Of a stretch of DNA of 64,000 bases, positions 1-8,116 are shown in pieces. The stretch's first letter is position 1. The number at the start of each line of letters is the position of its first letter. The notes under the pieces were generated by a model, which saw only the letters and a program-made list of their open reading frames with translations, did no database searches and was not told the origin of the DNA. Location of the stretch: contig NZ_CP060495.1 in the NCBI RefSeq assembly GCF_014334095.1, forward strand, positions 1,511,001 through 1,575,000, written 5' to 3'. Position numbers and translations under genes: made by a program. The stretch is from Novosphingopyxis iocasae (GTDB taxonomy: Bacteria; Pseudomonadota; Alphaproteobacteria; Sphingomonadales; Sphingomonadaceae).

Positions 1-338
1 ATCGCCTCGCCCGCTTCTGCGATGGCAAGCTTGATGATCTTCACCTTCACCCGCTTCACACGCTCGTCTCCCTCCATTACACGGTCGATGATATGGTCCG
101 CCACGGCCTCCACCAGCGTGAAATGCACGCCCTTGGGCAGCTCGGTCGCCGCCTCGCGAAGGTCCATATAGTTTTTGGAGGCGGACAGCGGCGTGGCGGG
201 CTCGTAATGCGGATGAATCGCCAGGTCCGCACTGATCGAGATGCGCAGCGGCTGCGGCAGGTGCGTTTCCTGGCTGTAGATGCCGGTCAGCACATCCACA
301 TCGAGATCATGCACTTCAAGGGTGAGGCGGTCGGTCAA
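1..338 (-). CDS. folB: dihydroneopterin aldolase FolB-like (3' end cut by window edge)
   Basis: Catalyses an aldol cleavage of dihydroneopterin in folate synthesis, in the cytoplasm. I translated the minus strand by hand: an open frame runs from a TTG at 338 to the window edge (about 112 codons; the family is about 120). It begins LTDRLTLEVHDLDVDVLTG and ends near a segment HFTLVEAVADHIIDRVM, which matches the FolB 'LVE(A/R)..' helix. An NYMDLREA segment fits the middle of the family. No ATG or GTG lies between the upstream in-frame stop and this TTG except a GTG nine codons inside, so the start is uncertain. The gene follows the methyltransferase gene by about 90 bases on the same strand. 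Function is inferred from motif resemblance only. Confidence 0.75.
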   Translation of the reverse strand, partial: MTDRLTLEVHDLDVDVLTGIYSQETHLPQPLRISISADLAIHPHYEPATPLSASKNYMDLREAATELPKGVHFTLVEAVADHIIDRVMEGDERVKRVKVKIIKLAIAEAGEA

Positions 339-430
339 GGAATACCCGTTCGGATGGCGGTTGACGAAGTGCCACCGCTTAGCCGTTCGGGCGCGGTTTT
401 GAAACTCGCTTCACCACCTTCTGAAAGGCT

Positions 431-1306
431 TCAGTCGCGGCTCCACCGCGCGAAGATGGCGGTCGGCAACAGCCGCCCCCTCGCCTCTTCGCGCACCGCG
501 AGTTCGCCAAACTCCACCTTGCCGGGAAGATCACCGAAATGATCCTGCATCAGCCCGCCGATGGCGAGCGCGGACATGCGCACCGCATAAACGGTGAGGA
601 AGCAGAAGCGGCTGTCCACATCCAGCAGCGCGCGGCAATCGGCGATGAGGCCGGGCAGGCCTTCCTCCAATTGCCAGACCTCTCCGCCCGGCCCGCGGCC
701 ATATTTGGGCGGATCGAGGATGATCCCGTCATAGCGCCGCCCGCGCCGCACTTCACGCGCGGCGAACTTGGCCGCATCCTCGACGATCCAGCGGACGGGC
801 CGGTCTTCCATGCCGGACAGCGCGGCATTCTCGCGCGCGGCCTTCACCGATTTCTTGGACGCATCGACATGCACCATCCGCGCGCCCGCGGCGGACAGCG
901 TAAGCGTGCCGACACCGGTATAGCCGAACATGTTCAGGCATTCCGGATCGGCCTTGTCCGCGATGCGCGCACGCATCCAGTGCCACACCGGCGCCATGTC
1001 CGGGAAATAGCCGAGGTGCCGAAACGGCGTGCAGTGCGCGGCGAAACGGACCTCTTCCCAGCCGAGCGTCCATTCGCCCGAAGCCTTGCCCCCGCGATGC
1101 TCCCAACGTCCGCCGCCATCCTCATCCGCGCCGGGCACGAACTCGGCATCGGCGGACCAGTTTTCGCTCGCAGATGTCCATAGCGCCTGCGGTTCGGGGC
1201 GGATGACGCGAACGTCTCCATAAGCCTCCCACTTGCGGCCGCCGCCGCTGTCGAGCAGCCGGTAATCGCCGCGCGGCTCGGAGATCATGGTGAGGAAATC
1301 GGCCAT
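431..1306 (-). CDS. class I SAM-dependent methyltransferase (RlmI-like family)
   Basis: A 291-residue Rossmann-type methyltransferase. The SAM-binding motif I is visible as NMFGYTGVGTLTLSAAGA followed by an acidic VHVDAS strand, and the catalytic-loop motif is ILDPPKYGRGPGGEVW. These are typical of the family that contains 23S rRNA cytosine-C5 methyltransferases, but there is no N-terminal PUA domain and no way to name the RNA target. The N-terminal 90 residues, with WEHRGG and WTLGWEE, look like the small beta domain of the same family. Its start ATG overlaps the thrC stop codon, so it is probably translated together with thrC. A ribosomal or tRNA substrate is an inference. Confidence 0.8.
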   Translation of the reverse strand: MADFLTMISEPRGDYRLLDSGGGRKWEAYGDVRVIRPEPQALWTSASENWSADAEFVPGADEDGGGRWEHRGGKASGEWTLGWEEVRFAAHCTPFRHLGYFPDMAPVWHWMRARIADKADPECLNMFGYTGVGTLTLSAAGARMVHVDASKKSVKAARENAALSGMEDRPVRWIVEDAAKFAAREVRRGRRYDGIILDPPKYGRGPGGEVWQLEEGLPGLIADCRALLDVDSRFCFLTVYAVRMSALAIGGLMQDHFGDLPGKVEFGELAVREEARGRLLPTAIFARWSRD

Positions 1307-2703
1307 CAGACGGACGGCACGGCCTTGCCGGCGATGAAATCCTTCACCGCGTCATAATCGGCGGGCAGGATATCGAAGCGCTCCTCCCGCTCGAACAGGT
1401 GGCCGACGCGGCCCGGCAGCGCGGGACGCACGCCCGTGGCACGCTCAACCGCCTCGCGGAACTTGGCGGGATGCGCGGTCGCCAGCGTCACCACCGGCAC
1501 ACCGTCCGGCAGATCGGCGGCGCGCGCGGCATGGAGGCCGGCGGCAGTGTGCGGATCGATCAGCTCGCCGCAATGTTCCTGCGCCCAGCGCATCGCCATG
1601 GCCATATCGTCTCCGTCCGCACGTGCGGAGGAAAAGAGCGTGGCCTTTTCCAGCAGATCGGCACCGATCGCCATCTTCCCGCTGCCGTCGAAATCGGTCA
1701 TGCGCGCCTTGGTCTTCCTGCCGTCGCGACCCTCCATATCGAACAGCAGCCGTTCGAAATTGCTGGCGATCTGGATGTCCATGGACGGCGCGACGGTGGC
1801 CTGCACGTCGCCCTTCGAATAGTCGCCGCTCGAAAAGGCGCGGTGCATGATATCGTTGGCGTTGGTTGCGACAATGATGCGCTCTACCGGCAGGCCCATT
1901 TGCGCTGCGGCATAGCCGGCAAACGCATCGCCGAAATTGCCGGTCGGCACGGAAAAGGCGATGCGCCGATGCGGCGCGCCCAGCTGTACGGCGGCCCAGA
2001 CATAATAGACGATCTGCGCCATCAGCCGCGCCCAGTTGATCGAATTGACCGCCGAGATGGTGAACTTCGCGCGCATGTCCTCATCGCCGAAGACGCGCTT
2101 CACCATCGCCTGCGCATCGTCGAAACTGCCCTGGATCGCGATGTTGTGGACATTGGGCGCGTGGATCGTCGTCATCTGGCGGCGCTGCACATCGGTGATC
2201 CGCTCATGCGGATGCAGCATGAAGATCTCGATATTCTCGCGGCCCGCCAGCGCCTGAATGGCCGCCGATCCGGTATCGCCGGACGTCGCGCCGACGATGG
2301 TCAGCGCCTTGCCGCTGCGCGCCAGAAATGTCTCGAACAGACCACCCAGCATCTGCAGGGCCACATCCTTAAAGGCCAGCGTGGGGCCGTGAAACAGCTC
2401 CAGCAGCCACTGCCGCCCGTCGAGTTGCTTCAGCGGCGTGACCGCATCATGCGCAAAACCGGAATAGGCTTCGGTCGCCAGCGCCCGCAGCTCGTCTTCG
2501 GTTAGCGCATCGCCAGTGAACGCGCCCATGACGCGCACCGCGGTTTCGATATAGGAAAGGCCGCGCAGCGCCTCGAAATCGGCCGCGCTCCATTTTGGCC
2601 ATGTGCGCGGGACATAGAGTCCCCCGTCGCTCGCGAGCCCCGCCAACGTCACCTGCTCGAAATCGAGCGCGGGCGCGTTCCCCCTGGTGCTGATATAGTT
2701 CAT
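1306..2703 (-). CDS. thrC: threonine synthase
   Basis: Converts O-phosphohomoserine to threonine and phosphate using pyridoxal phosphate. The 465-residue product begins MNYISTRG, as in proteobacterial ThrC of the long type. The PLP lysine sits in HGPTLAFKDVALQML (Lys112). Further landmarks are VGATSGDTGSAA, which binds the cofactor phosphate, and SVPTGNFGDAFAGY. Length is normal. It lies 85 bases downstream of the SURF1-like gene of the oxidase operon, and its stop overlaps the next start, so thrC and the methyltransferase form a translational pair. Placement behind oxidase assembly genes is a recurrent arrangement in this group as far as I know. Confidence 0.96.
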   Translation of the reverse strand: MNYISTRGNAPALDFEQVTLAGLASDGGLYVPRTWPKWSAADFEALRGLSYIETAVRVMGAFTGDALTEDELRALATEAYSGFAHDAVTPLKQLDGRQWLLELFHGPTLAFKDVALQMLGGLFETFLARSGKALTIVGATSGDTGSAAIQALAGRENIEIFMLHPHERITDVQRRQMTTIHAPNVHNIAIQGSFDDAQAMVKRVFGDEDMRAKFTISAVNSINWARLMAQIVYYVWAAVQLGAPHRRIAFSVPTGNFGDAFAGYAAAQMGLPVERIIVATNANDIMHRAFSSGDYSKGDVQATVAPSMDIQIASNFERLLFDMEGRDGRKTKARMTDFDGSGKMAIGADLLEKATLFSSARADGDDMAMAMRWAQEHCGELIDPHTAAGLHAARAADLPDGVPVVTLATAHPAKFREAVERATGVRPALPGRVGHLFEREERFDILPADYDAVKDFIAGKAVPSV

Positions 2704-2788
2704 GCGCGCTGGACTAGCTCCGACTCACCGGAGCGGCAAGTCAGCGCTGCATTAGGGCGCGATCGTCACGGCTGGTCGCTGCCGGAAA

Positions 2789-3367
2789 CTATCCTTCGTC
2801 CCGCTGTTTGCGCCGCAGCGCCAACACATAGATCAGCGCTGCGATCCCTGCGAAGAGGAACCACTGCACGGCATAGCTCAGATGGTTGTTCGGCACGTCC
2901 TCCAGCGAAGGTGGTGCCAGAGGCTTGGTCCCGGGGACTGCGCTATCGGAGACCAGCTTGATCTCCTTCCCGAAGGGGGCGATCACACCATCGACGATGC
3001 CGCCGGTCCATTTCGGCTGCTCCGGCCGCTCGGTCCAGCCAACAGCCACCTTCGCGCCCGGCCCCTCCATACCGCCGGTGCGACATTCCGCGATTTGCGC
3101 GAATCCCGCCTCCCCGTCTACGCTGCGCCCAGCCACCGTCTGCCAGCCGACGACGCCGATGCAATTGACGCTGCTGCGGCGATAGAGCTTCGGCTCGGCG
3201 GGCGGCAGGCTCGCCTGCCAGCTGACCGGCGGCTGGTTTTCGGCAGCGGCGTAGCTGGCGAGCAGCGCTTCCTTTTCAGCCTTGCGCTGGAGTTGCCAGA
3301 TGCCGAGGCCGATCATCAGCGCTACTGCGGCACCGACCAAGATGGTTGGAATCAGCGGGAACTTCAT
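2789..3367 (-). CDS. SURF1 family cytochrome oxidase assembly protein (short form)
   Basis: SURF1 proteins help insert heme a into subunit I of cytochrome c oxidase. The 192-residue product has the two family anchors: an N-terminal membrane segment ending GLGIWQLQRKAEKE, and a C-terminal segment NNHLSYAVQWFLFAGIAALI. The periplasmic part between them (about residues 30-160) is shorter and more divergent than in typical SURF1 (usually about 240 residues). It carries two cysteines, in VNCIG and AECRTGG. The start ATG overlaps the stop of the DUF983 gene, and it is the last gene of the oxidase operon. Family assignment is firm from the ends and the context; the middle is poorly conserved. Confidence 0.88.
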   Translation of the reverse strand: MKFPLIPTILVGAAVALMIGLGIWQLQRKAEKEALLASYAAAENQPPVSWQASLPPAEPKLYRRSSVNCIGVVGWQTVAGRSVDGEAGFAQIAECRTGGMEGPGAKVAVGWTERPEQPKWTGGIVDGVIAPFGKEIKLVSDSAVPGTKPLAPPSLEDVPNNHLSYAVQWFLFAGIAALIYVLALRRKQRDEG

Positions 3368-3726
3368 CCCGAACGCCCCTCACCCGCATCATTCTTATAT
3401 TCCAGCCACAGCATCGCGGCCTTGCTGCCGCGCAGCGCAAGGATGGTGGCTGCCGTCGCGAGAGGCACCCACAGGATGATGTGCACCCAAAAGGGCGGCG
3501 AAAAGCTGAGCTGAACGATGATCGCGGCAATCACGAACAGCGTCTCGATCAACAGGATCAGCGCGGCGGACGCGCCATCGCCGACATTGAAGCGGCTATA
3601 GTCCAGGCCGCAGTTCGAACATTTGGGCGCGAAGCGCAGCAGCCCTGCATAAAGGGTCCGCGCTCCGCAACGGGGGCACAGACCCTTCAGGCTTGCATCG
3701 ATCAGGCGTGGCGGCTCATCCGCCAT
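3364..3726 (-). CDS. DUF983 domain membrane protein
   Basis: A 120-residue protein of unknown function. The N-terminus has a zinc-ribbon-like pair CPRCG (residues 17-21) and CSNCG, separated by about 15 residues, followed by two predicted membrane helices (ALILLIETLFVIAAIIVQL and ILWVPLATAATILALRG). DUF983 genes are regularly found between cytochrome oxidase subunit III and SURF1 in alphaproteobacteria, and the same order is seen here. The gene starts 23 bases after ctaE and overlaps the SURF1 start. A role in oxidase assembly or metal handling is inferred from the cysteine pairs and the neighbours, not shown. Confidence 0.9.
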   Translation of the reverse strand: MADEPPRLIDASLKGLCPRCGARTLYAGLLRFAPKCSNCGLDYSRFNVGDGASAALILLIETLFVIAAIIVQLSFSPPFWVHIILWVPLATAATILALRGSKAAMLWLEYKNDAGEGRSG

Positions 3727-3748
3727 CAGGCATTCCGACGCTGCGCGA

Positions 3749-4570
3749 TCACCCGCCGTAGACGGGTGCGCCCCAGCCGCCCCACACGTAGATCACGATG
3801 AAGAGGAACAGCCAGACGACGTCAACGAAGTGCCAGTACCAGGCCGCTGCTTCGAAGCCGAAATGCTTTTCCGGGGTGAAGTCGCCGCGGATCGCGCGAA
3901 CCAGGCAGACGATCAGGAAGATGGTGCCGATCAGGACGTGCGCGCCGTGGAAACCCGTCGCCATGAAGAAGGCCGAGCCGTAGTTGAGGCCCGCGAAGGA
4001 GAACGGCGCCTCGATATATTCGACCAGCTGGAAGGTCGAAAAGGCGATGCCCAGAATGATGGTGAGGCCCAAGCCGCGGATCAGGCCCTGACGATCTCCG
4101 TGCAGCAGCGAATGGTGCGCCCAGGTAACGGTGGTACCCGAGCACAGCAGGATCAGCGTGTTGAGCAGCGGCAGCTTGAGCGGATCGAGCACTTCGACGC
4201 CTGCCGGCGGCCACTGGCCACCAACCACTTCTGCGGCCGAGGGGAACAGGGAAAAGTCGAACCAGGCCCAGAACCAGCCCACGAAGAACATGACCTCGGA
4301 GGCGATGAACAGGATCATGCCGTAGCGTAGGTGCAGCTGAACCACCGGCGTGTGATCACCCGCATGGCTTTCCGCGATCACATCACCCCACCAGGCGAAG
4401 AAGGTGTAAATCACGCCGACGACGCCGACCGCCCAGATCGCCACGCCATAAGGCATGTCATGCATCCAGCGGACAAGGCCGAAGAACATGACCATCGCCG
4501 CTACGCTGCCGATCAGCGGATTGGGCGAGGTCGGCAGAATATGATAATCGTGGTTCTTGGTACCAGCCAT
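3749..4570 (-). CDS. ctaE: cytochrome c oxidase subunit III
   Basis: Subunit III of the aa3-type terminal oxidase in the inner membrane. The 273-residue product starts MAGTKNHDYHILPTSPNPL, a standard subunit III opening, and has about seven hydrophobic segments. Family landmarks are SEVMFFVGWFWAWF, GTTVTWAHHSLLHGDR and ATGFHGAHVLIGTIFL near the middle and end, and a C-terminal YWHFVDVVWLFLF segment. Length is normal. It lies downstream of ctaG and upstream of DUF983 in the same operon. No oddities seen. Confidence 0.98.
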   Translation of the reverse strand: MAGTKNHDYHILPTSPNPLIGSVAAMVMFFGLVRWMHDMPYGVAIWAVGVVGVIYTFFAWWGDVIAESHAGDHTPVVQLHLRYGMILFIASEVMFFVGWFWAWFDFSLFPSAAEVVGGQWPPAGVEVLDPLKLPLLNTLILLCSGTTVTWAHHSLLHGDRQGLIRGLGLTIILGIAFSTFQLVEYIEAPFSFAGLNYGSAFFMATGFHGAHVLIGTIFLIVCLVRAIRGDFTPEKHFGFEAAAWYWHFVDVVWLFLFIVIYVWGGWGAPVYGG

Positions 4571-4642
4571 GGTCTGTGTCGCTTCCCTGTGGTCCTTTTT
4601 CGCGCGTTCGTTCGATGCGCGCGTGCTGTGTTGATGGCAGCC

Positions 4643-5221
4643 TTAGCCGCCCTGTTTGTCCGGGTCTACCGGGTAGAAGGTGTAGCTCAGCGTGATCTCT
4701 TCCACCGTCTTGGTGTCAGGATCCGTCATGATCTTCGGGTCGATGTGAAAAATCACCGGCATGCGCACCTGCTCGCCGGGCTGCAGCGTCTGCTGGGTGA
4801 AGCAAAAACACTGGATCTTCGTGAAATATTTGGCCGCCTGCTCGGGCGTGACATTGTAGGTGGCCGTGCCGGTGACGGCATGGTCAGAGTTGTTCTTGGC
4901 AATAAAGATCGCCATGTCGCGCGCGCCGATGGTGGCGGTGTCGGTCGGATGCTCGGGCCGGAAATTCCAGGGCAGGTCACCGCGATGATTGGCATCGAAG
5001 CGCACCTGCATGGTGTTGCCTTCAATGGCCTTGCTGAAGTCCAGTTCGCTCGCCTCTGCGCGGCTTACCGTGCCGTTGAGGCCGGTCGCCTGGCAAAAGA
5101 TGCGGTAAAGCGGCACCGATGCGAAACCCAAGCCTACCATGCCGGCGGCAACCGTGGCCATGACGAAGCCGGTGCGCTTGTTACGGCGCGCGGCGGCGGA
5201 ATCGACGGGCTGTGTGCTCAT
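4643..5221 (-). CDS. ctaG: cytochrome c oxidase copper-insertion protein CtaG (Cox11 type)
   Basis: Delivers copper to the CuB centre of subunit I. The protein has 192 residues when started at the ATG at 5221, whose first bases overlap the stop of the preceding small gene (ATGA). An upstream extension of this frame exists but is only the shadow of that small gene. One membrane helix (about residues 17-38) is followed by the conserved periplasmic domain with the copper-binding pair CFCF (Cys138, Cys140) in KIQCFCFTQQTLQPGE, and the family ending ITLSYTFYPVD. The length fits Cox11. It sits between ctaB and ctaE. Confidence 0.96.
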   Translation of the reverse strand: MSTQPVDSAAARRNKRTGFVMATVAAGMVGLGFASVPLYRIFCQATGLNGTVSRAEASELDFSKAIEGNTMQVRFDANHRGDLPWNFRPEHPTDTATIGARDMAIFIAKNNSDHAVTGTATYNVTPEQAAKYFTKIQCFCFTQQTLQPGEQVRMPVIFHIDPKIMTDPDTKTVEEITLSYTFYPVDPDKQGG

Positions 5222-5373
5222 AGCCACCCTCCGATCTTGACGCAGGTGATCGCGAAAAACAGCACGGCGAGCGCCAGCAGGACAATGGCCAGCATGTTCG
5301 CGCGCGACTGCTGTCCGGCACGGATACGCTCGGACTCTTCGCGGGTGAAATCGTGATCGTCCGGTTCGGTCAT
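5218..5373 (-). CDS. 51-aa single-pass membrane protein of the oxidase operon
   Basis: A small gene that I translated by hand from the minus strand. The product starts [18 protein letters not shown], then has one hydrophobic helix (about residues 27-44, ending [15 protein letters not shown]). Its ATG overlaps the ctaB stop and its stop overlaps the ctaG start, both by ATGA, so it is almost certainly translated. Small proteins of this kind (sometimes called CoxF or 'cytochrome c oxidase assembly small protein') occur at this spot in alphaproteobacterial oxidase operons. The topology suggests an N-in helix. A role in oxidase assembly is inferred from position only. Confidence 0.85.
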   Translation of the reverse strand: MTEPDDHDFTREESERIRAGQQSRANMLAIVLLALAVLFFAITCVKIGGWL

Positions 5374-6305
5374 GCAAAGATCATCCGGTCCGCCGCAAGC
5401 AGCGCGAACAAAGCGAAAAGATAGAGGATCGAATAGCCGAACAGCTTCTTTTCCGGTTTCATCTCGGACGTGTTTTCCGCCCGGTTGCGCCAGACGGCAA
5501 AAGCATAGACGAGGAACACCGCGTTGAGAGCGATCGAACCACCCAGATAAAGCCAGCCCGTCATACCGAGCAGCCCGGGCGCGATTGCCGCGGCGGCCAT
5601 GGGGAAGCTGTACCAGAAAATCTGATGGCGCGTCGCCTGACGGCCCTTCACCACCGGCAACATCGGAACACCGGCTTCGGTATAGTCGGCGTTGACGAAC
5701 AGCGCGAGCGACCAGAAATGCGGCGGCGTCCAGAGGAAGATGATCGCGAACATCAAAATCGGCAGCAGCGTGACGTCACCCGTCACCGCGGCCCAGCCTA
5801 TCACCGGCGGAAATGCGCCTGCCGCGCCGCCGATCACGATGTTCTGCGGCGTCGCGCGCTTCAGCCACATCGTATAGACGACCGCATAGAACCAGATCGA
5901 AAAGGCGAGCAGTCCGGCAGAAAGCCAGTTCACGGCCAGTCCCATCGTCGCGACCGAGAAGCCGGAGAGGATCAAGCCGAATTGCAAAGCGGCATCGCGG
6001 TTCATGCGGCCAGCGGGCAGCGGGCGGCCCTTGGTCCGCTTCATCCTAGCGTCGATATCCGCCTCGTACCACATGTTGAGCGCGCCGCTGGCGCCGGCGG
6101 CGACCGCGATGCACAGAATCGCAGTGAAACCCAGAACCGGGTGGATATGGCCCGGCGCAGCGAGAAGTCCGCAAAGCGCCGTGAACACGACAAGGCTCAT
6201 CACCCGGGGCTTGGTAAGCGCCCAGAAATCCCGCCAGTGAGACGGCATTGCGGCGTCACGCGCCGACACGCCCGTCATGGCAAAAGGTTTCTCGCCTGTG
6301 TTCAT
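5370..6305 (-). CDS. ctaB: protoheme IX farnesyltransferase (heme O synthase)
   Basis: Adds a farnesyl group to heme b to give heme O, the precursor of heme a for the oxidase. The 311-residue membrane protein of the UbiA family has about nine hydrophobic segments. The first aspartate-rich site is [19 protein letters not shown] (D118-D122 region), and the second loop holds [15 protein letters not shown]. The N-terminus reads [15 protein letters not shown], typical of CyoE/CtaB. It lies downstream of ctaD across a palindromic repeat and overlaps the next small gene by four bases. Confidence 0.97.
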   Translation of the reverse strand: MNTGEKPFAMTGVSARDAAMPSHWRDFWALTKPRVMSLVVFTALCGLLAAPGHIHPVLGFTAILCIAVAAGASGALNMWYEADIDARMKRTKGRPLPAGRMNRDAALQFGLILSGFSVATMGLAVNWLSAGLLAFSIWFYAVVYTMWLKRATPQNIVIGGAAGAFPPVIGWAAVTGDVTLLPILMFAIIFLWTPPHFWSLALFVNADYTEAGVPMLPVVKGRQATRHQIFWYSFPMAAAAIAPGLLGMTGWLYLGGSIALNAVFLVYAFAVWRNRAENTSEMKPEKKLFGYSILYLFALFALLAADRMIFA

Positions 6306-6329
6306 ACCTATCGTACCGTAACCGCCGAT

Positions 6330-6387
6330 GCCGGGCCTGTCGAACCTCTCACTCCCTAAGGAATGAGCCAGCTTCGACAGACCCGGC
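6330..6387 (-). repeat. REP-like palindrome between ctaD and ctaB
   Basis: A 58-base element that folds on itself. The outer arms at 6330-6344 and 6373-6387 match with one mismatch around a GTCGAA/TTCGAC core. The inner arms at 6348-6355 and 6360-6367 match with one mismatch, leaving a four-base CTAA loop. The core resembles dispersed palindromes that I know from sphingomonad genomes. It could act as a terminator, a processing site or an mRNA stabiliser that sets the ctaD to ctaB ratio; the sequence alone does not say which. Confidence 0.7.
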
Positions 6388-6421
6388 CCGAACGGCTCTA
6401 ACTAGCGTTCGAGGTAGCGCC

Positions 6422-8104
6422 TCACTTGACGTGCGGCAGCGTCTCGAACTGGTGGAACGGCGGCGGGCTGGACAGCGTCCATTCCAGCGTCGTTGCGCCT
6501 TCGCCCCAAGGATTGCCCTCAGCGCGGCGGCCGGCAGCCAGCGAGTAGATGATGTTCACGAGGAAGATCACCACGCCCACCGCCATGATCATGTAACCGA
6601 TCGAAGCGATGTTGTTGAAGTAGGCAAAGGCCTGCGGATAGTCCGGGATACGGCGCGGCATGCCCGACTGGCCAAGGAAGTGCATCGGGAAGAAGATGAT
6701 GTTCACGCCGATGAAGAACACCCAGAAGTGCAGCTGGCCGAGGAACTCGCTGTACATCTTTCCGCTCATTTTCGGGAACCAGTAGTAGAACCCGGCGAAG
6801 AGCGAGAACACCGCACCCAGCGAGAGCACATAGTGGAAGTGCGCCACCACATAATAGGTGTCGTGCAGCGCATCGTCGATGCCGCCATTGGCGAGCACGA
6901 CGCCCGTCACGCCGCCCACGGTGAACATGAAGATGAAGCCCAGCGCCCAGACCATCGGGGTCTTGAAGCTGATCGAACCGCCCCACATGGTCGCGACCCA
7001 GCTGAAGATCTTGATGCCGGTGGGCACCGCGATCACCATCGTCGCGGCCGTGAAGTACATCTTCACGTTCACGCTGAGGCCGGTGGTGAACATGTGGTGC
7101 GCCCAGACGACGAAGCCGATCACGCCGATCATCACCATGGCATAAGCCATGCCCAGATAACCGAAGACGGGCTTGCGGCTGAACGTCGCCACGATCTGGC
7201 TGATCATGCCGAACCCGGGCAGGATCATGATGTAGACTTCAGGATGCCCGAAGAACCAGAAGAGGTGCTGATACAGGATCGGATCGCCGCCAGCAGCGGC
7301 ATCGAAGAAGGCACCGCCAAAGTTACGATCGACCAGCAGCATTGTGATCGCCGCGGCAAGCACCGGAAGCGCCAGCAGCAGCAGGAATGCGGTGACCAGA
7401 ACCGACCATACGAACAGCGGCATCTTGTGCAGGGTCATGCCCGGCGCACGCATGTTCAGGATGGTGGCGATGAAGTTGATCGCACCGAGGATCGAGGCCG
7501 CACCCGCAAGGTGGAGCGAGAAGATCGCCATATCGACCGCCGGGCCGATCGAGCCCGAGGTGGAAAGCGGCGCATAGACCGTCCAACCGGTGCCCGCACC
7601 CAGACCCGTACCGCCCGGCACGAAGCTGGAACCCAGCAGCATCACGAATGCCACCGCGGTCAGCCAGAAGCTAACATTGTTCATGCGCGGGAACGCCATG
7701 TCCGGCGCGCCGATCATCAGCGGAATGAACCAGTTGCCGAAACCGCCGATCATGGCGGGCATCACCATGAAGAACACCATGATCAGGCCGTGCGCCGTGA
7801 TCAGGACGTTCCACATGTGGTACGCTTCGTCCAGGCTGGCGGCAGCACCGCCCATCATGCCGTTATGCCAGCTTGCCCAGGTCTGCAGATACTGGATGCC
7901 GGGCTCGGCGAGCTCGGCGCGCATCAGGCCGGAAATCGCGCCGCCGATCAGTCCCGCGGTAATCGCGAAGATCAGATACAGCGTTCCGATGTCCTTATGG
8001 TTGGTGGACATGAACCAGCGCGCGAAGAAGCTAGGCTTGTGGTCCGCGTCATGATGGTCGTGTTCGTGCGAAAAATCGCCCGGAGTGGCAGCGATGGTGG
8101 TCAT
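6422..8104 (-). CDS. ctaD: cytochrome c oxidase subunit I
   Basis: Catalytic subunit of the aa3-type oxidase, carrying heme a, heme a3 and CuB. The 560-residue product shows all metal ligands. His105 in [11 protein letters not shown] and His424 bind heme a, His422 in [10 protein letters not shown] binds heme a3, and CuB is bound by His287, His336 and His337. The His287-Tyr291 cross-link site and the Glu of GHPEVY define an A1-type enzyme. Lys365 in PTGIK marks the K proton channel. The N-terminus is rich in His and Asp ([10 protein letters not shown]). The gene lies 12 bases downstream of ctaC. Confidence 0.99.
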   Translation of the reverse strand: MTTIAATPGDFSHEHDHHDADHKPSFFARWFMSTNHKDIGTLYLIFAITAGLIGGAISGLMRAELAEPGIQYLQTWASWHNGMMGGAAASLDEAYHMWNVLITAHGLIMVFFMVMPAMIGGFGNWFIPLMIGAPDMAFPRMNNVSFWLTAVAFVMLLGSSFVPGGTGLGAGTGWTVYAPLSTSGSIGPAVDMAIFSLHLAGAASILGAINFIATILNMRAPGMTLHKMPLFVWSVLVTAFLLLLALPVLAAAITMLLVDRNFGGAFFDAAAGGDPILYQHLFWFFGHPEVYIMILPGFGMISQIVATFSRKPVFGYLGMAYAMVMIGVIGFVVWAHHMFTTGLSVNVKMYFTAATMVIAVPTGIKIFSWVATMWGGSISFKTPMVWALGFIFMFTVGGVTGVVLANGGIDDALHDTYYVVAHFHYVLSLGAVFSLFAGFYYWFPKMSGKMYSEFLGQLHFWVFFIGVNIIFFPMHFLGQSGMPRRIPDYPQAFAYFNNIASIGYMIMAVGVVIFLVNIIYSLAAGRRAEGNPWGEGATTLEWTLSSPPPFHQFETLPHVK

Positions 8105-8116
8105 GGCTTGCGGTCC

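Noticed and set aside
1399-2505. 368-residue plus-strand frame opposite thrC
   Set aside because: Antisense to a complete threonine synthase; no recognisable family.
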